Assembly (NCBI GenBank): GCA_022578605.1
Contig: MU394101.1
Coordinates: 200,669 to 264,668, forward strand
DNA from: Camillea tinctor
Lineage: Eukaryota > Ascomycota > Sordariomycetes > Xylariales > Xylariaceae
Direction of reading: 5' to 3'
Length of the DNA stretch: 64,000 nucleotides
Made by a program: the position numbers and the translations under genes. The notes beneath the pieces are model-generated. The model was not told where the DNA came from. It ran no database searches and worked only from the letters and a program-made list of their open reading frames with translations. Position 1 is the first letter of the stretch; every line of letters starts with the position of its first letter. Shown here in pieces: positions 1 to 10,745 of the stretch.

Positions 1-191
1 TGGGGGTGTCTCGCCGCGGCCGCGGCGCGGGCGCCCCCCCCCCCCCGGGGCCGGCCCCCCCCCCCCCCCCCCCCCCCCCGGGGAATAAGGGAAGGAGGTA
101 AAGGAAGGTTAGAGGAATAATAGGAGGTAAGTGTATAGGTGATGTGGTGTTCCTGGAAGGCTGTGATTTTGGCCCGATGAGGATTGGTTCT
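1..191. other. Low-quality contig edge and simple repeat
   Basis: The first 80 bases are almost pure G/C homopolymer (long C runs around bases 36-79), which looks like consensus failure at a contig end. Purine-rich sequence follows. No coding potential is seen except the possible tail of the neighbouring LYR gene. Confidence 0.7.
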
Positions 192-1008
192 TCATCGTCC
201 TAGGATATTACTATATATATATTTATATTTATATGTGTGTGTGTGTGTGTGTGTATGTGTGTAAAAGAAGTAGCATAAAGGAGGTGATTATTAACGAAAT
301 AGATGGATAGGAGAAGAATAAGTCTTACAGCGCTTCGATCTCTATTAAATCGATGTCCCTCATAGAATTAAGTCAGCCGCCAGGCACATAGGTTATATGT
401 ATATACCAGCTCTTCCAACTCAACTAACTTGCCTCGTACACCGTTCCCGCGTATCTTTTTCATCAAAACACAACAACCCTCATAAGTTACTCCCCTTCTC
501 TCCTTTCTCTTTCTCTCCCCCTTTATCCTTTTTCCCTCTTGGGTACTTCCTCTTCCCTCCCAAACCCTTTCTTTCATCTTCCTCGCTCTTCAAGGGAGTA
601 GCGAAAAACTCGTGGAAGGGAGGGGGTCCGGGGGGCGATGTCAGCGTGTACATACCCTTCTTCACGAACTCGGCCCTCTCGATGCCCTTCCGGATCTCGG
701 CCTCGTCGCGCAGGCCCGCGTTCGCCATGAAGGCGCTGTGCAGCCGCGGGCGCACGTAGGCTAGACCCCCCATCGGGTAGGATTTGCCTAGGTGGAGGAG
801 CTCTGGTGGGTTCTTTAGTTTTTATTTTTTTTATTTTTAAAAAACAATATTTCGGTTGGGGGTGAGAGGAGTGTAGAGGGGGAGAGGGTGCTCATATTTA
901 AGGAAGTGAGAGAGTGAGTGAAGGAGGGAGGGAATTGGGATCAGAAGTAGACATACCTTTGTATATTGCTATTACCTTCCGTCGAAGCTTAGGGTTTGGG
1001 GCGGACAT
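192..1008 (-). CDS. LYR-motif protein, ETF regulatory factor 1 (LYRM5)-like
   Basis: Small mitochondrial LYR-family protein. ETFRF1/LYRM5 removes flavin from the electron-transfer flavoprotein and so restrains its activity. Model on the minus strand: exon 1 1008-957, exon 2 802-656, exon 3 about 341-329, exon 4 about 210-192, giving about 76 aa. The start reads MSAPNPKLRRKVIAIYK, the splice restores a Glu, and then comes ELLHLGKSYPMGG with the family pattern RPRLHSAFMANAGLRDEAEI and the RAEFVKK-EIEAL core. The donors GTATGT and GTAAGA and the AG acceptors agree in phase. The last 5-10 residues are uncertain. Translation may instead stop at 325 right after EIEAL, or an alternative third exon (423-368) would give a different tail. 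An RTMK-like stretch expected at the family C terminus lies near 186-202 but in another frame, so an indel at this poor contig end is possible. It is divergent from the thioesterase gene (805 bp apart). Confidence 0.75.
234..254. repeat. (TG)n microsatellite
   Basis: TG dinucleotide run inside the proposed last intron of the LYR gene. Confidence 0.9.
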
Positions 1009-1813
1009 GGTTTGGTTTATAGGGTAGATTGGATTAGGTGTTTATGACAGATGAGAGAGGAAGGCGGCTGGATATGTATTATAGGTAGGTAGCTCGGCTC
1101 ATGCGAGGGTGTGGAGTTGCGAGGTAAAGAAGATAGCGTGGTTTAGATACATAAACATAAAACCTAGGCTATATATATATATATACTTAATGTAGTGGAT
1201 ATATAAGCAATACGTATATGTAAACTTAAGTTATATGTAGTAGTGTGTATAAGTGGAATAGAATGAATTGAGACCTCAGTGTTGTTAAAAAGTGACGCCA
1301 TATCTCTCTCGTCCTTATCGATAGCTTCGGTAACTATCTAGGTACCTAACCCAGCTAGGTCTTGGTGTCCTACTTATTGTAGCTAGCTTTTTGACACACC
1401 TTGCTCCCTTCGGGGCCGGACAAACAATGACTGGGGGTTATTTTACCTAGGTTAGATGCCCCTCAATTTGCGCCCTTCTACTTTGATGTACTTAATGAAT
1501 GGAAGTTACCTAGGTTAGGTATATTGTGGCATAGAAAGTCGGATGTAGTTACCATAGGTACATATCTGATAAACTTCCTCCCCCCTTTCCCCCTTTTTTC
1601 AATCTCGACAACATTTTTTGATCTTTTACTTACCCGAAACTACCACTAGCGGAGGTCGTATATAGGTAGTGAGACAGCAAACGAGAAAAATAAAACTAGA
1701 GGCTAAACCTAGGTAGGGAGAGTGAAAATTCAATTGATTAATTGGAACTCACAAACTCCCATCTTTTCTCCCCTTTTCCTGTTTCACGCGTGGACGTGTG
1801 TCTCACTCTCGAG
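1009..1813. other. Divergent intergenic region
   Basis: AT-rich promoter region between the LYR gene and the thioesterase gene. It contains a TATATATATATATA run near 1170 and several ACCTAGGT-type palindromic motifs (near 1342, 1447 and 1508). No ORF of merit was seen. Confidence 0.6.
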
Positions 1814-3072
1814 ATGCCGCCTCATCCACACCTCAGCGCCATCCGGCGCCTCTCGCCGTGCGCCACTCCTGCGCGGGGCCTCCTCTCCCGCTGTTCCTCC
1901 GCTGCCACGCGCACTTTTTACTCCTCATCCTCCCCGTCAACGGAAGCCGTGTGGCCCCCGCCGACTCCGCCCCCGACTAGGTGGTGCTCGGACCTGGAAG
2001 CCCGCATCGGCAAGTGCATCGCCTTCGGGTGCAGCCCCGAGCAGGCCCGCCGCGCCGCCGCCGTGATCAAGACTCTGACCGACGAGTGGAGGCCCCTCAC
2101 CGCGGGCTGTTCGGGGTTCATCGCGAGTCCGAAGGGAGGACTCGAGGGCCAGAAGGTGGTTTGGGGCGAGATGGACAGTTTCGTAGGTGGACCCCTTTCC
2201 CTGTTTCTTTTTCTTTTTCTTGCTTACTTCTATTTTTGATTTTGCTTTTTGGGTTGGCTTCTTTTCCCTAAAGTAGACGGGAGATAGGTTGTCGTTTTGA
2301 TTAGGGACTGGTCTATAAGGGAGGGTATGTAGTTAAGACAGGGGAGAGGGGCCAGCATGCGATGATATGTGAGCATGGGGGTGAATGGCTGAATCATGAA
2401 CGCTGATGAGTCGTACAATAGGGCCATGTCAATAACGTACAATACAACCGGTACGCGGAATCTTCTCGCGTGAACTGGATCTTGAATTTTGGGGGCTTGG
2501 ACCCGATGAATAAGGAGATGTGGGCGAAACTCATGAAGCCGGGAGGCCTCGGCCTCATCATGAAAAGCCTCACGACAGAGTTCAAATTTGTACGTTTCCC
2601 TGCTTCTCACCTTACCATGCAAAGAAAAACGATCCACCCATCTATCGATCTAGCAGAAAGGTACCTCTCTCTTGAACGCCTTTCCAACTAACTCTCTAAA
2701 CTTGCAATCCTGATTCAGCCCATGACCTACCCGGACACTATATCCGTGTATCATAAGCTAAGCAAAAGTATCTCTCCTGGTGCCACTCTCTTGAATCTCG
2801 AATGCATCATTCTCTCACACCAGCACCGCCGCATCGCTGCGACGACTAACGAAAGTGTCGTCGTGTACGACTACGAGACCGCCGAGAGAGCTGCCGTACC
2901 GCGGTTGGCGTTTCCTATTCTCCGTGAGGTGTGGGACCAGCAAAACAAAGAGATGAACCTCGCGAGACAGAAGGTATGGAACTTGATCAGAGAGGTCGCA
3001 GCCATAGAGATGGAAACGTGGAACCGGGCGGGAGCTATCGAGGATATGGGATCAGCGGCTACTGAGAGTTAG
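1814..3072 (+). CDS. Mitochondrial hot-dog-fold acyl-CoA thioesterase-like protein
   Basis: Predicted thioesterase of the 4HBT/hot-dog superfamily, which hydrolyses acyl-CoA or related thioesters; the substrate is unknown. Three exons, 1814-2182, 2422-2589 and 2719-3072, all phase 0, give 296 aa. An N-terminal basic, Ser/Arg/Ala-rich stretch (about residues 1-45) resembles a mitochondrial presequence. The diagnostic hot-dog block is VWGEMDSF joined across intron 1 to GHVNNVQYNRYAESSR, with the Asp and the His-Val-Asn-Asn run expected at the active site. A second conserved block, ILSHQHRRIAATTNESVVVYDY, lies in exon 3. Donors are GTAGGT and GTACGT, and acceptors AATAG and TTCAG. An in-frame upstream ATG at 1742 would add 24 residues; 1814 was preferred because the presequence starts there. 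Convergent with the next gene, with a 0.9 kb spacer. Confidence 0.85.
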
Positions 3073-3990
3073 AGATGGATGGATAGGTGAGATGGGATAG
3101 TATAATGATAGGAGGACTTTCTTCTATTGGGCTAGATGTATGTTAAAACATTGTATTGCTCCACGCTATAGAGAACAACATGACCGAAATATATCCCTCG
3201 AGAAAACTTTAGCCGTTTCTAGTTCGAGATCAGGTAGACCTGATACCATGAACGTATGTCTCGAACACCAGATGACATATATTTTGCATTCATCACCATG
3301 AACCTTTTCTTTTCAGTTAATCTTTTCAGTTAACTGTGAAGAATCTATCTACATCGAACTATTTCATCTAAATAGAAAGCCCCTACGTTTGCTATGGGCT
3401 CTCTCAATACTTTCCTCCCCCTTCCTCCCCCCTTTGTTCTTCCTCCCATTCTTAGACAGTTATATATAGATTTGTAAATATGTACATGTATCTAGCGATA
3501 CTCTCGAGGGTATATAAATGATATAATAATCGTACGGTTTGAAACCCACAAAAAATAAAAAGCCGACGTCGTTTTTGTCGTTGTCGTTCCATAATATCTA
3601 CGCTCCGAGTCCCCCCCTCCCTTTCCCATTTTAACGCCTGAAACAAAGGTTGGTACAATCTATAAAATAACAATAATAGTAATAATAAAAAATAACGGGG
3701 GAAGAAAGCTGCTGTGCTGCCGTGAGTGTATGTGCATTACCGTTTCAGACATTACTTGACCTCTCGTGCTCTCTTTCCCCCTTTTTCTTTTCCTTTCTTT
3801 ATTCTTCCCCCTCCCCTCCCTACTGCCATCTCCAATACGCAAGAAAGCGAATCGCTCCAGGGAGGGGAGGAAGCTCGAGAGAGAATCAAAAATAAATAAG
3901 GGAGGTAATCAAGGGAGGGTGTTTTCTCTCTCTTCTTCTTTTTCTTGTCCTTTTTTTCTTTTCCTTTCAAATCCACCCTCCCTGCCCCCC
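3073..3990. other. Convergent intergenic region
   Basis: A 3'-3' spacer between the thioesterase and the unknown 589-aa gene. It is pyrimidine-rich towards its right end (about 3770-3990), probably the 3' UTR of the minus-strand gene. No coding sequence was seen. Confidence 0.6.
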
Positions 3991-5760
3991 TCAGTCATCC
4001 AGCCGGCTCATCCGCACATCCAGATACGCGCCCAGCACCGAGCTATCGCTCTCGGACCTCGAATGCTTGTCCACCCTCCGCGCATGGAACGCGTCGATCG
4101 GCAGCATGAGCCGCTGGCTGCCCGGCCCCGGCCCCATCGTCGTCTCCTCCCGCCCCGGCCGCCGCCACACCTCGTTCGCCTGCCCGCCCGTCGCGTACCC
4201 CAGCCTCCCCTTCGACGGCGGCGCCCGCGGCTCCTCCGCGATCACGCCCAGCCCCGTGCCCACCTCCGCTACTCTCGCCGGCGCGCCCGCGGGCAGCGAC
4301 GTCGTCCGCGCGTGGTAGTGCGACTGCTGCCGCTTCTCTTCCTCGGCTTGCTCCTCGGCTTCTTCCCCCGCTATGAGCTCCCGCAGGATCGCGAGCCCTT
4401 CCTCCCGCTCCTCTGAGCTCGTTATGTGCAGCCCCCACGCCCGCAGGAACGTCGCCTCGCCCCGGTAGTTGCGGTGCAGCCACAGCCGCTCGCGCGCCGT
4501 GAGCTTGGGCTGCTTCGCGTCTGGTGCTTGTTGCTGTGGAGGCGGAGGAGGGGGCGGTGGTGGTGGTGGGGAGGCCCGCGCTGAGGTCTGCCGCGGGGGC
4601 GGGCTCTTCTCTTTCCGCCGGTCGTGGGGGCGAGGGCGCGCGTTGCTGGGCCGGGCCTCGGTGATGGCTGGGAGGGGGCTCTTGGGCGGGGCGGTGGCGA
4701 GCGGGGGGAACACGCGGAGTGCGCCGGTGTGGTTCGAGGGGCTGGTGTTGGAGCGTAGGAGCTGGCCTACGTGTTGCCGGCCGTGCTGGGTTTGTTGTTG
4801 CTGATCCTCCCCTTTGCTGAAATAGGCCTCGTCGCCGCTGTTGTTGGCACTACTGCCCCCGAGGGGTCGTGGCGGGAGCGCTTTCCATTGTGGGCGCGAG
4901 TGCATCTCGGCGTGGGACTGCGTGCGCCGCAGACTGGAGATTGAGTCCGCTTCGTCCTTGGGTATGAGTGGGCTGGGCGGTGTATTCCTCTGTGGCCTGT
5001 AATTCAGTTCCTCGCCCGTATCCTCGCTAGTGTTGGAATATGACAGCCCTGATGCTATGTATGGTTGATTGACAGGTGAGCGGCGCCTAGCGGCTGATAG
5101 ACTGGAGCTCGAGTAGGTTGAGGACGATGAGATGGCGGAGGGCAGCGATGAGACGGGTGAGGGGAAGCTGGTCGGCGGCGGCGCGATCGGCGGGGGCTTG
5201 GCTGCTATTATCTTGAGAGGAGAGGGATTGAGGTTTGTAGGGATTGCAAGCAAGCCCTGGTTCTGGTTATACTGCCTTTGATTCTGGTTCTGATTCTGGT
5301 TCTGATCATGATCGCTAAATCCGTCGTCTGTAGGTGACTGCCACTCGGGCGGATACCATTGGGTTACGGGCCTCTCATCGTGGCCAGGCGCGTAAAGCTC
5401 TGTCGGAGTCCGCGAGATCTCATTCTGGGGTTCCGTCGATGTCCTCGCGATACCGACGACAGGAGGTGCGGGCGCCGGTCCATTAAACGCCCACGTCGTG
5501 ATCGGTCGCTCAGCTGGCCTCGATCGGTCTGGGGCCGGCAGATCGAGTTCCAATGGTGTGCCTACGCGGGAGCCGCCGAGATGAATGATCTCAGTTGGGC
5601 TATTGCTCTTGACCGAGCTACTAGAAAGGCATTTCGCATCAGTACAAATCACTACGATAGAATTCCAATTCCCTGTGAAGACGTACCCTACGCTGCTTTT
5701 ACTTGAATTCCATCTTACCCAATTCAGTGCTCTCTGACTAGGTTCCCTGGTGATCGGCAT
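3991..5760 (-). CDS. Hypothetical low-complexity protein with conserved-looking C-terminal block
   Basis: A single uninterrupted frame of 589 aa that I do not recognise. No signal peptide or membrane helix is visible. The middle is disordered: a Gln/Asn repeat (QNQNQNQNQ-type) near residues 150-170, Ser/Pro-rich stretches, and a poly-Pro run near 395-407. Around residues 412-447 the sequence becomes compact and charged (ARERLWLHRNYRGEATF, then RAWGLHI), followed by an acidic Glu/Gln coil near 450-480. Only this part looks like a folded, conserved motif; the family is unknown to me. The start at 5760 has a good upstream context (ACAGAGAATG). A GTAAGA..CTAG pair early in the frame (around 5717-5620) resembles an intron but would create a stop in phase, so the frame is read through. 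Base composition over the C-terminal third is strongly GC-rich. Confidence 0.65.
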   Translation of the reverse strand: MPITREPSQRALNWVRWNSSKSSVGYVFTGNWNSIVVICTDAKCLSSSSVKSNSPTEIIHLGGSRVGTPLELDLPAPDRSRPAERPITTWAFNGPAPAPPVVGIARTSTEPQNEISRTPTELYAPGHDERPVTQWYPPEWQSPTDDGFSDHDQNQNQNQNQRQYNQNQGLLAIPTNLNPSPLKIIAAKPPPIAPPPTSFPSPVSSLPSAISSSSTYSSSSLSAARRRSPVNQPYIASGLSYSNTSEDTGEELNYRPQRNTPPSPLIPKDEADSISSLRRTQSHAEMHSRPQWKALPPRPLGGSSANNSGDEAYFSKGEDQQQQTQHGRQHVGQLLRSNTSPSNHTGALRVFPPLATAPPKSPLPAITEARPSNARPRPHDRRKEKSPPPRQTSARASPPPPPPPPPPPQQQAPDAKQPKLTARERLWLHRNYRGEATFLRAWGLHITSSEEREEGLAILRELIAGEEAEEQAEEEKRQQSHYHARTTSLPAGAPARVAEVGTGLGVIAEEPRAPPSKGRLGYATGGQANEVWRRPGREETTMGPGPGSQRLMLPIDAFHARRVDKHSRSESDSSVLGAYLDVRMSRLDD

Positions 5761-7700
5761 TCTCTGTTGTGATGGTAATTGGTGGTTGGTGTTGATGATG
5801 GTGGTGGCAGGTCAACAACACCGACGGCCTTCGCGATGCTTCGTACAAAGCTAGGTTTAGCTGGCAGGTGAGTATAGGAACCGGCTTCTAGAATACGAGC
5901 ATGGGATAGCCCGGAAGAAAAAGAAAAAAGACACCTCACGTAATCAGACCCAAAAGAAAACTCAAGAAATTTCGGCACGGAGGCCGGCGTGATATGACAG
6001 TGTTGATGCCCCTTAAACCAAGAGTCTTGGCGTTTTCGCGACTGTGACAATGTGACATCGCGCGTCAAGCCCCCCGTCGAGTTCTTAGCTGACCACAATA
6101 TATTCCAGACGTTCTATAGCGCCATTGGGAGGCCATGTGCACCAGCAAGGAACGCGCCGCCGCATAGAATGGAGCCGCATCCATCCCAAGAGGCCGGGTT
6201 CACTAGGTATGTAATGACCTCTCGTGTGAAATATATGGCCCCGGAAATTTTTTCTTTCCTTGCCAAAAGACGCCACGGTGAGACCCAAATATCGGACGAA
6301 AATCCAATAGCAGCTCTGTCACGAGCTGCGCCTGTGGGCATTGGCCAATGCCGGGAGTGGCCACGGACGAATACGAGCCTGGGACGAGGAAATTGTCCCA
6401 TCACACGCATGTGGTTGGCTGATCAGCTTTCAGCGTGGGGTTGCCCGTTCAGGACTCAACAGGTAACAAGAAGTTGAAACAAAAAAATTGCGGAAACATA
6501 ACGTGGCGTAGGGGGACTAAAAGCCCTGCTGCCATGTTTTTTTTTCTTCTTTTTTTCTTCTTTCATTTCAATGGTGCTATTATTAGTCGATGGCTATGCC
6601 CGGCATAGTATAGCATAACCTCAGCTATACTATCCATTCGGTATAGCAAAGAGCTAGTAGCCATTTTGCATATGACATAGCTCTTTCATATTGATATAAC
6701 GGTTTCACGATATATTGACTGCATATGTAAAGGCTTTTTTCTTCCCTTCTTTTTCTTCTTATGTCCTTCACGAGACTAGTATCTGCATATCGTAGCCGAA
6801 ACTAAGTGGGCCGATCTACCTAGGTCCTTTATGGTAACAACTAGTTCATCAGGCTATGGCTTAGACGGAGACGGTTCGTAGTTAAAAGCACATTAGGCTC
6901 GGGGGGCGTTTTGGTGGAATCCGTGTATCTCGGATATAACGTGTATTTGGCTTAGGGTAGAGGAATAGAATGTTTGGTATAAAGTCAACATACTAAACGA
7001 ATTTTACTTTCTTGTATAGGTCATATAGAATTGGGCATCCTTGTTCGGCGATCATATACGCAAGGGGCATCCTAATCAACTAACAGATCCCACCCAAGAT
7101 ATAACACCATGTAATATAGTCGTTCCTTTCATCACCTTAACATTAACAGTGCTTTGTAAATATGGTACCTGGACAATGTCCCCAAACGAAGCGGATTCGA
7201 TAATCTGTATGCCAAGTCGATATTAATGCTTAGGTAAGATTATACGACCAAATAGAGATTTATCTCGTCTTCTGATACTTCTAGCCTCTTTCTTAGTTGG
7301 GCATGCATAGTGTAGCTAATTTTCTCACAGTTACGATGTTCAATGATAGTTCCCCTTACAGACTTCAAATCTTCTAGGGCATTGCCATTTTCCTTCCTTC
7401 CTTTATTGACTACTCACTCGTTCGTTAACACATCCGTATTTCCACTTGAGTCGATCGTAACTAACTTCACATCCACGAATCGAGAAATGAGGATTACGGG
7501 GTAACAAGATAGTATACTTTTCCTCAGATCAGAATGTCAAAGATTAAGGAACAAAGATCATAGCGGAAAGGGCGGTTCTTGAAGAGGGAAATGTACGAGG
7601 GTGGCGACTACGAAACCATGCGGTAACATATTCCCAAGCTGTGCTCGAATTTCAACTGCACTATTGTACAAGGCCGTTCCGGCCTTCAGCATCCGAGAAT
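5761..7700. other. Gene-poor region
   Basis: GC content falls sharply to the right of about 6480. A 141-codon open frame at 6052-6477 (+) shows no recognisable domain, splice structure or codon bias and is not called. The remainder is AT-rich with short poly-T/poly-A tracts. Confidence 0.5.
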
Positions 7701-8712
7701 CCCGCCTACAACTTCGATGTACTGACCGGTAATCTAGCGGTCCTTCATCTACACCAGTAAAAACACGGCGTCAGCGACATCCATGAGTCTCCCTACCCAT
7801 CCCTCAGTGCGCGTCATCTTGACTAAGCCGTCCATCACCTTTGCTTCGTCAGAATGATCGCGAAAATCTTTCTTCATGTCTGTATCCACTAGGCCTGAGT
7901 TACGGTATTCACCGTGATTCCGTGACTACGGCCAATTTAGACGGCTCATGTGAAATGTGAGTAATATGTTCTACTTAGTAAGATGTGTACTCACTATATT
8001 ATAGGTTGAGCATAGTATTCATGTGAGTAGAGGAGATACTGGTTCTCGATTGAAGGTAGTGATATAAGGGAACCATTACTTAAGGAAATATTCTGCCCGT
8101 ATCTCAGTAGCCCGTATATATGTCAAAAAATCATACGTCGCCTCCAAGCTTTGTAGAATGACACATCCGGGTGGCCATTCTTCGAGCCAATGCTGCCAAC
8201 ATTGATAACACGGCCACTACGGGGAATTTGCGGCATCACCGCCCTCACTATGTGGATAGGACCGAACACGTTGAGGGAGATTCGTGTGTATACCTCCTCC
8301 AGCAATACATCGAGGGTATAAAGCACGGGATCGCTTTCGGTGTTTCTAACTAGAGGACATCAAGCGATGTCTTAGCAGAAAATACGGTCGAAGAAACGAA
8401 GGTTTGCAACTGTAGTCCGTATATAGCTAAGGAGGGGGGATTCGTCAAGCCTAATATGTTGACGTGGTCTCCTGAGACAGCTTTCAATGCCGCCTGGACG
8501 AGTTTCGAGGCACCGTCCGGAGTCGTAACATCTGCTTGGGTGGCTGTGACCGGCACTTCGTACTTGGACTAGAAGACTTCGACCAAGTGAGCGGCCCGTG
8601 TGCTAGATAATCAGTCATATACCAATTGAGGGCGAAGGAAGCTACCGTTTCGAGCCAGTGCCTCGGCTATGCCTGGCTCTATATCGTTTTTGTGGCCTGG
8701 TCCTGTGATTAT
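7701..8712 (-). pseudogene. Decayed short-chain dehydrogenase/reductase (SDR)
   Basis: Conserved SDR blocks appear in order on the minus strand but in shifting frames with stops. Near 8712-8640 there is a degraded nucleotide-binding start (TGPG...GIAEALARNG). At 8556-8430 there is QADVTTPDGASKLVQAAL then a core beta strand (DHVNIL). At 8310-8170 are NVFGPIHIVRAVMPQIP and GRVINVGSIGS followed by an FYKA remnant of the YxxxK helix. At 7925-7705 are GLVDTDM, RLMDVADAVFLL and ITGQYIEVVGG. The position expected to be Trp before ITGQ is a TAG (7734-7736), and another TAG follows FLLV. The glycine-rich motif, the catalytic Tyr context and the open frame are lost, so this is not a functional enzyme. 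Some stops fit CpA-to-TpA change, as in repeat-induced point mutation, but this is inference. Confidence 0.8.
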
Positions 8713-10745
8713 ACTTATAAATGACTGAAGCTACTGAGGCTGATATCTAAACCCTTTGTCAAGCTATCGTCACTTTGTATTCGTGGGGGGTTCGGTGACC
8801 GGGTCGGGTGTAATGATATACTTGACGCATCCTGTGCTTCACCAGGCAATGTCCTCTAGACTCTATCTCTTAAAATAGGAATAACTATACTGCTGGGATG
8901 ATATCTAGTAGCCTCTAATTAGACTCTCTGCCGTGGTCTATATATGAGCCAATTGCCAAAGGACAGTGAGCGTTCACTTGCGCCACACCAGACCGGCGAG
9001 GAGAAAGATGACATTTTCTACAAAGACCAAGCGCTAGCGCCATAAAGAGTGATCCTCATAAATCGCCCATTCAAGTGAGTACCACCAGGATAGATACGCG
9101 GAAAGCTGTAGACATGGAAACTGGACAAAGGCCCGCATCTCAGTGAACTTGCCCCTTTAGAAGCACCGTAGAGCAATGCATTGTCTAGCTTGTAGTCCTT
9201 ACCCTGGAATTACACTTCACATCCTGTGATATCCAATATCTCGTGTATTCCATAAGCAAGTGCTCTCAAAACCAGCATCTTGCTCTAGGGATTCACCCAC
9301 TCGCCTAATCGTCTATATCACCACCGTTCCGACCTCAGTGTTTTAACACTGGGTGCTGAGTCGGGGCGAATTGTACGAAGAATAGAGACACAGTGTAAGT
9401 AGGTAGCAGGAAAAGAGGAAGCCAAGAAGAAGACAACGCCAACGCCCGGTCTCGGGTCGCGGCAGAGGCGAGAAATCTGGTAGTTACACGCACCACAGGC
9501 AAGTGAGGGTGGGAGGGCTCCCTTCATGTGCATTGTGCAGAGGAGCGCCGTCGGGAAGAGACAACCACATGCCCCCTTCCGTTATCCCTCTTTTTCTGTT
9601 CGCCTTCAATTCTCCTCTCCCGTCTTCCACCTCTAATAACCCCCATTGCATCGCGACGTCATCTCAGGAAAACCTGCCAATTCCACTACGCAGTACAACA
9701 CAGTATATATTTCCCCTGTACCGATAGTCCCCCACCCATTTCTTATCCCCAGTCTTATTGTTCCCTTCTTTTCTTTTCTTGCTTTCATTTTTTCTTTTTA
9801 ACTTTTCAATAAAACCATTGAGTAGCCTATCCCGTTGCATTCCATCCCCTCCCCATAAGTAGATCAGATCATACGTGGCTCAACTTATTAGTTCTTGTTT
9901 GATTTTCCCACCGCCAAGGACGCGCGGAGTATGATGATCTGTCTCAGACGGAGGGGCCCACTGCTGCCGCCGACGCTTTCTTTCTCCACGATTTCGGTGC
10001 ACCCGCCTAGATCTTATAGGTTCGTGATTAAGGGTTCGTGCGTGAGAATGGAACTCGGCATCACACATAGAAAATACTACTTGTAAACATATGTGATTAT
10101 ATCTATAGAAACTTGGGGGCTAGATGCCAGTTTTGAGGATGATTGGAATAGTACACAAGGGCATGTCGAATCGAAAAGTCTGGCATGTAGATAGACCTTT
10201 CTGCTTGTTTGTAGATCCGTCCTCCGCAATGTTTCAAATAATCAAGACATCGCAGGATAAGCGTATTTAGAGGAGAGGATCGGCCCGCGAACAGACCTGT
10301 AATAATTTGATCTAGATCCGTTTCCTAGAGATAAGAAGACTGGCTTGTACTGAGATTTTCTTTTATTTCCATTTATCCTCAAATCTTGGGATGGCAGGTA
10401 GATATATTCGTGCACTTTGACGTCGCCGTAGCTCGGGAGTTATCACGATACTATTGGGTATCATTTCTGTAACAGCCGTAGCAAAGGATCATGAATACCG
10501 AATATAATAGGTAGGTATTAAAAAAAGGGGAAAAAAGCTAAACCGCTAGAAACGGAAGAGAAAAGGGGATGCCTTAATCTAAGATATGATGAATTACCTC
10601 TAAGTAGTAATTATCGTCGCCGGGGGCGGGATGGTCTAGAGGGACCACCGGGGTCTGAGTCGGATGAACCACGCCTTTGAATGCACATTTGTTCTTCTTT
10701 TCCTTTTGTTCTTAGTAATAATCACCACAACAGTCTCAACCTCAA
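8713..10745. other. Gene-poor region
   Basis: No supported gene. Between about 9290 and 9120 the minus strand gives short protein-like stretches (for example VLRALAYGIHEILDI, then after a stop DYKLDNALLYGASKG) that could be the relic of another gene; the family was not recognised. The stretch 9500-9830 is pyrimidine-rich without domains. Confidence 0.45.

Noticed and set aside
234..254. TG-rich run near the contig end considered as telomeric repeat
   Set aside because: It is a plain dinucleotide microsatellite; the TTAGGG repeat of filamentous fungi is absent.
6052..6477. 141-codon open frame, plus strand
   Set aside because: No domain, no signal peptide, no intron structure and unremarkable codon use; probably chance.
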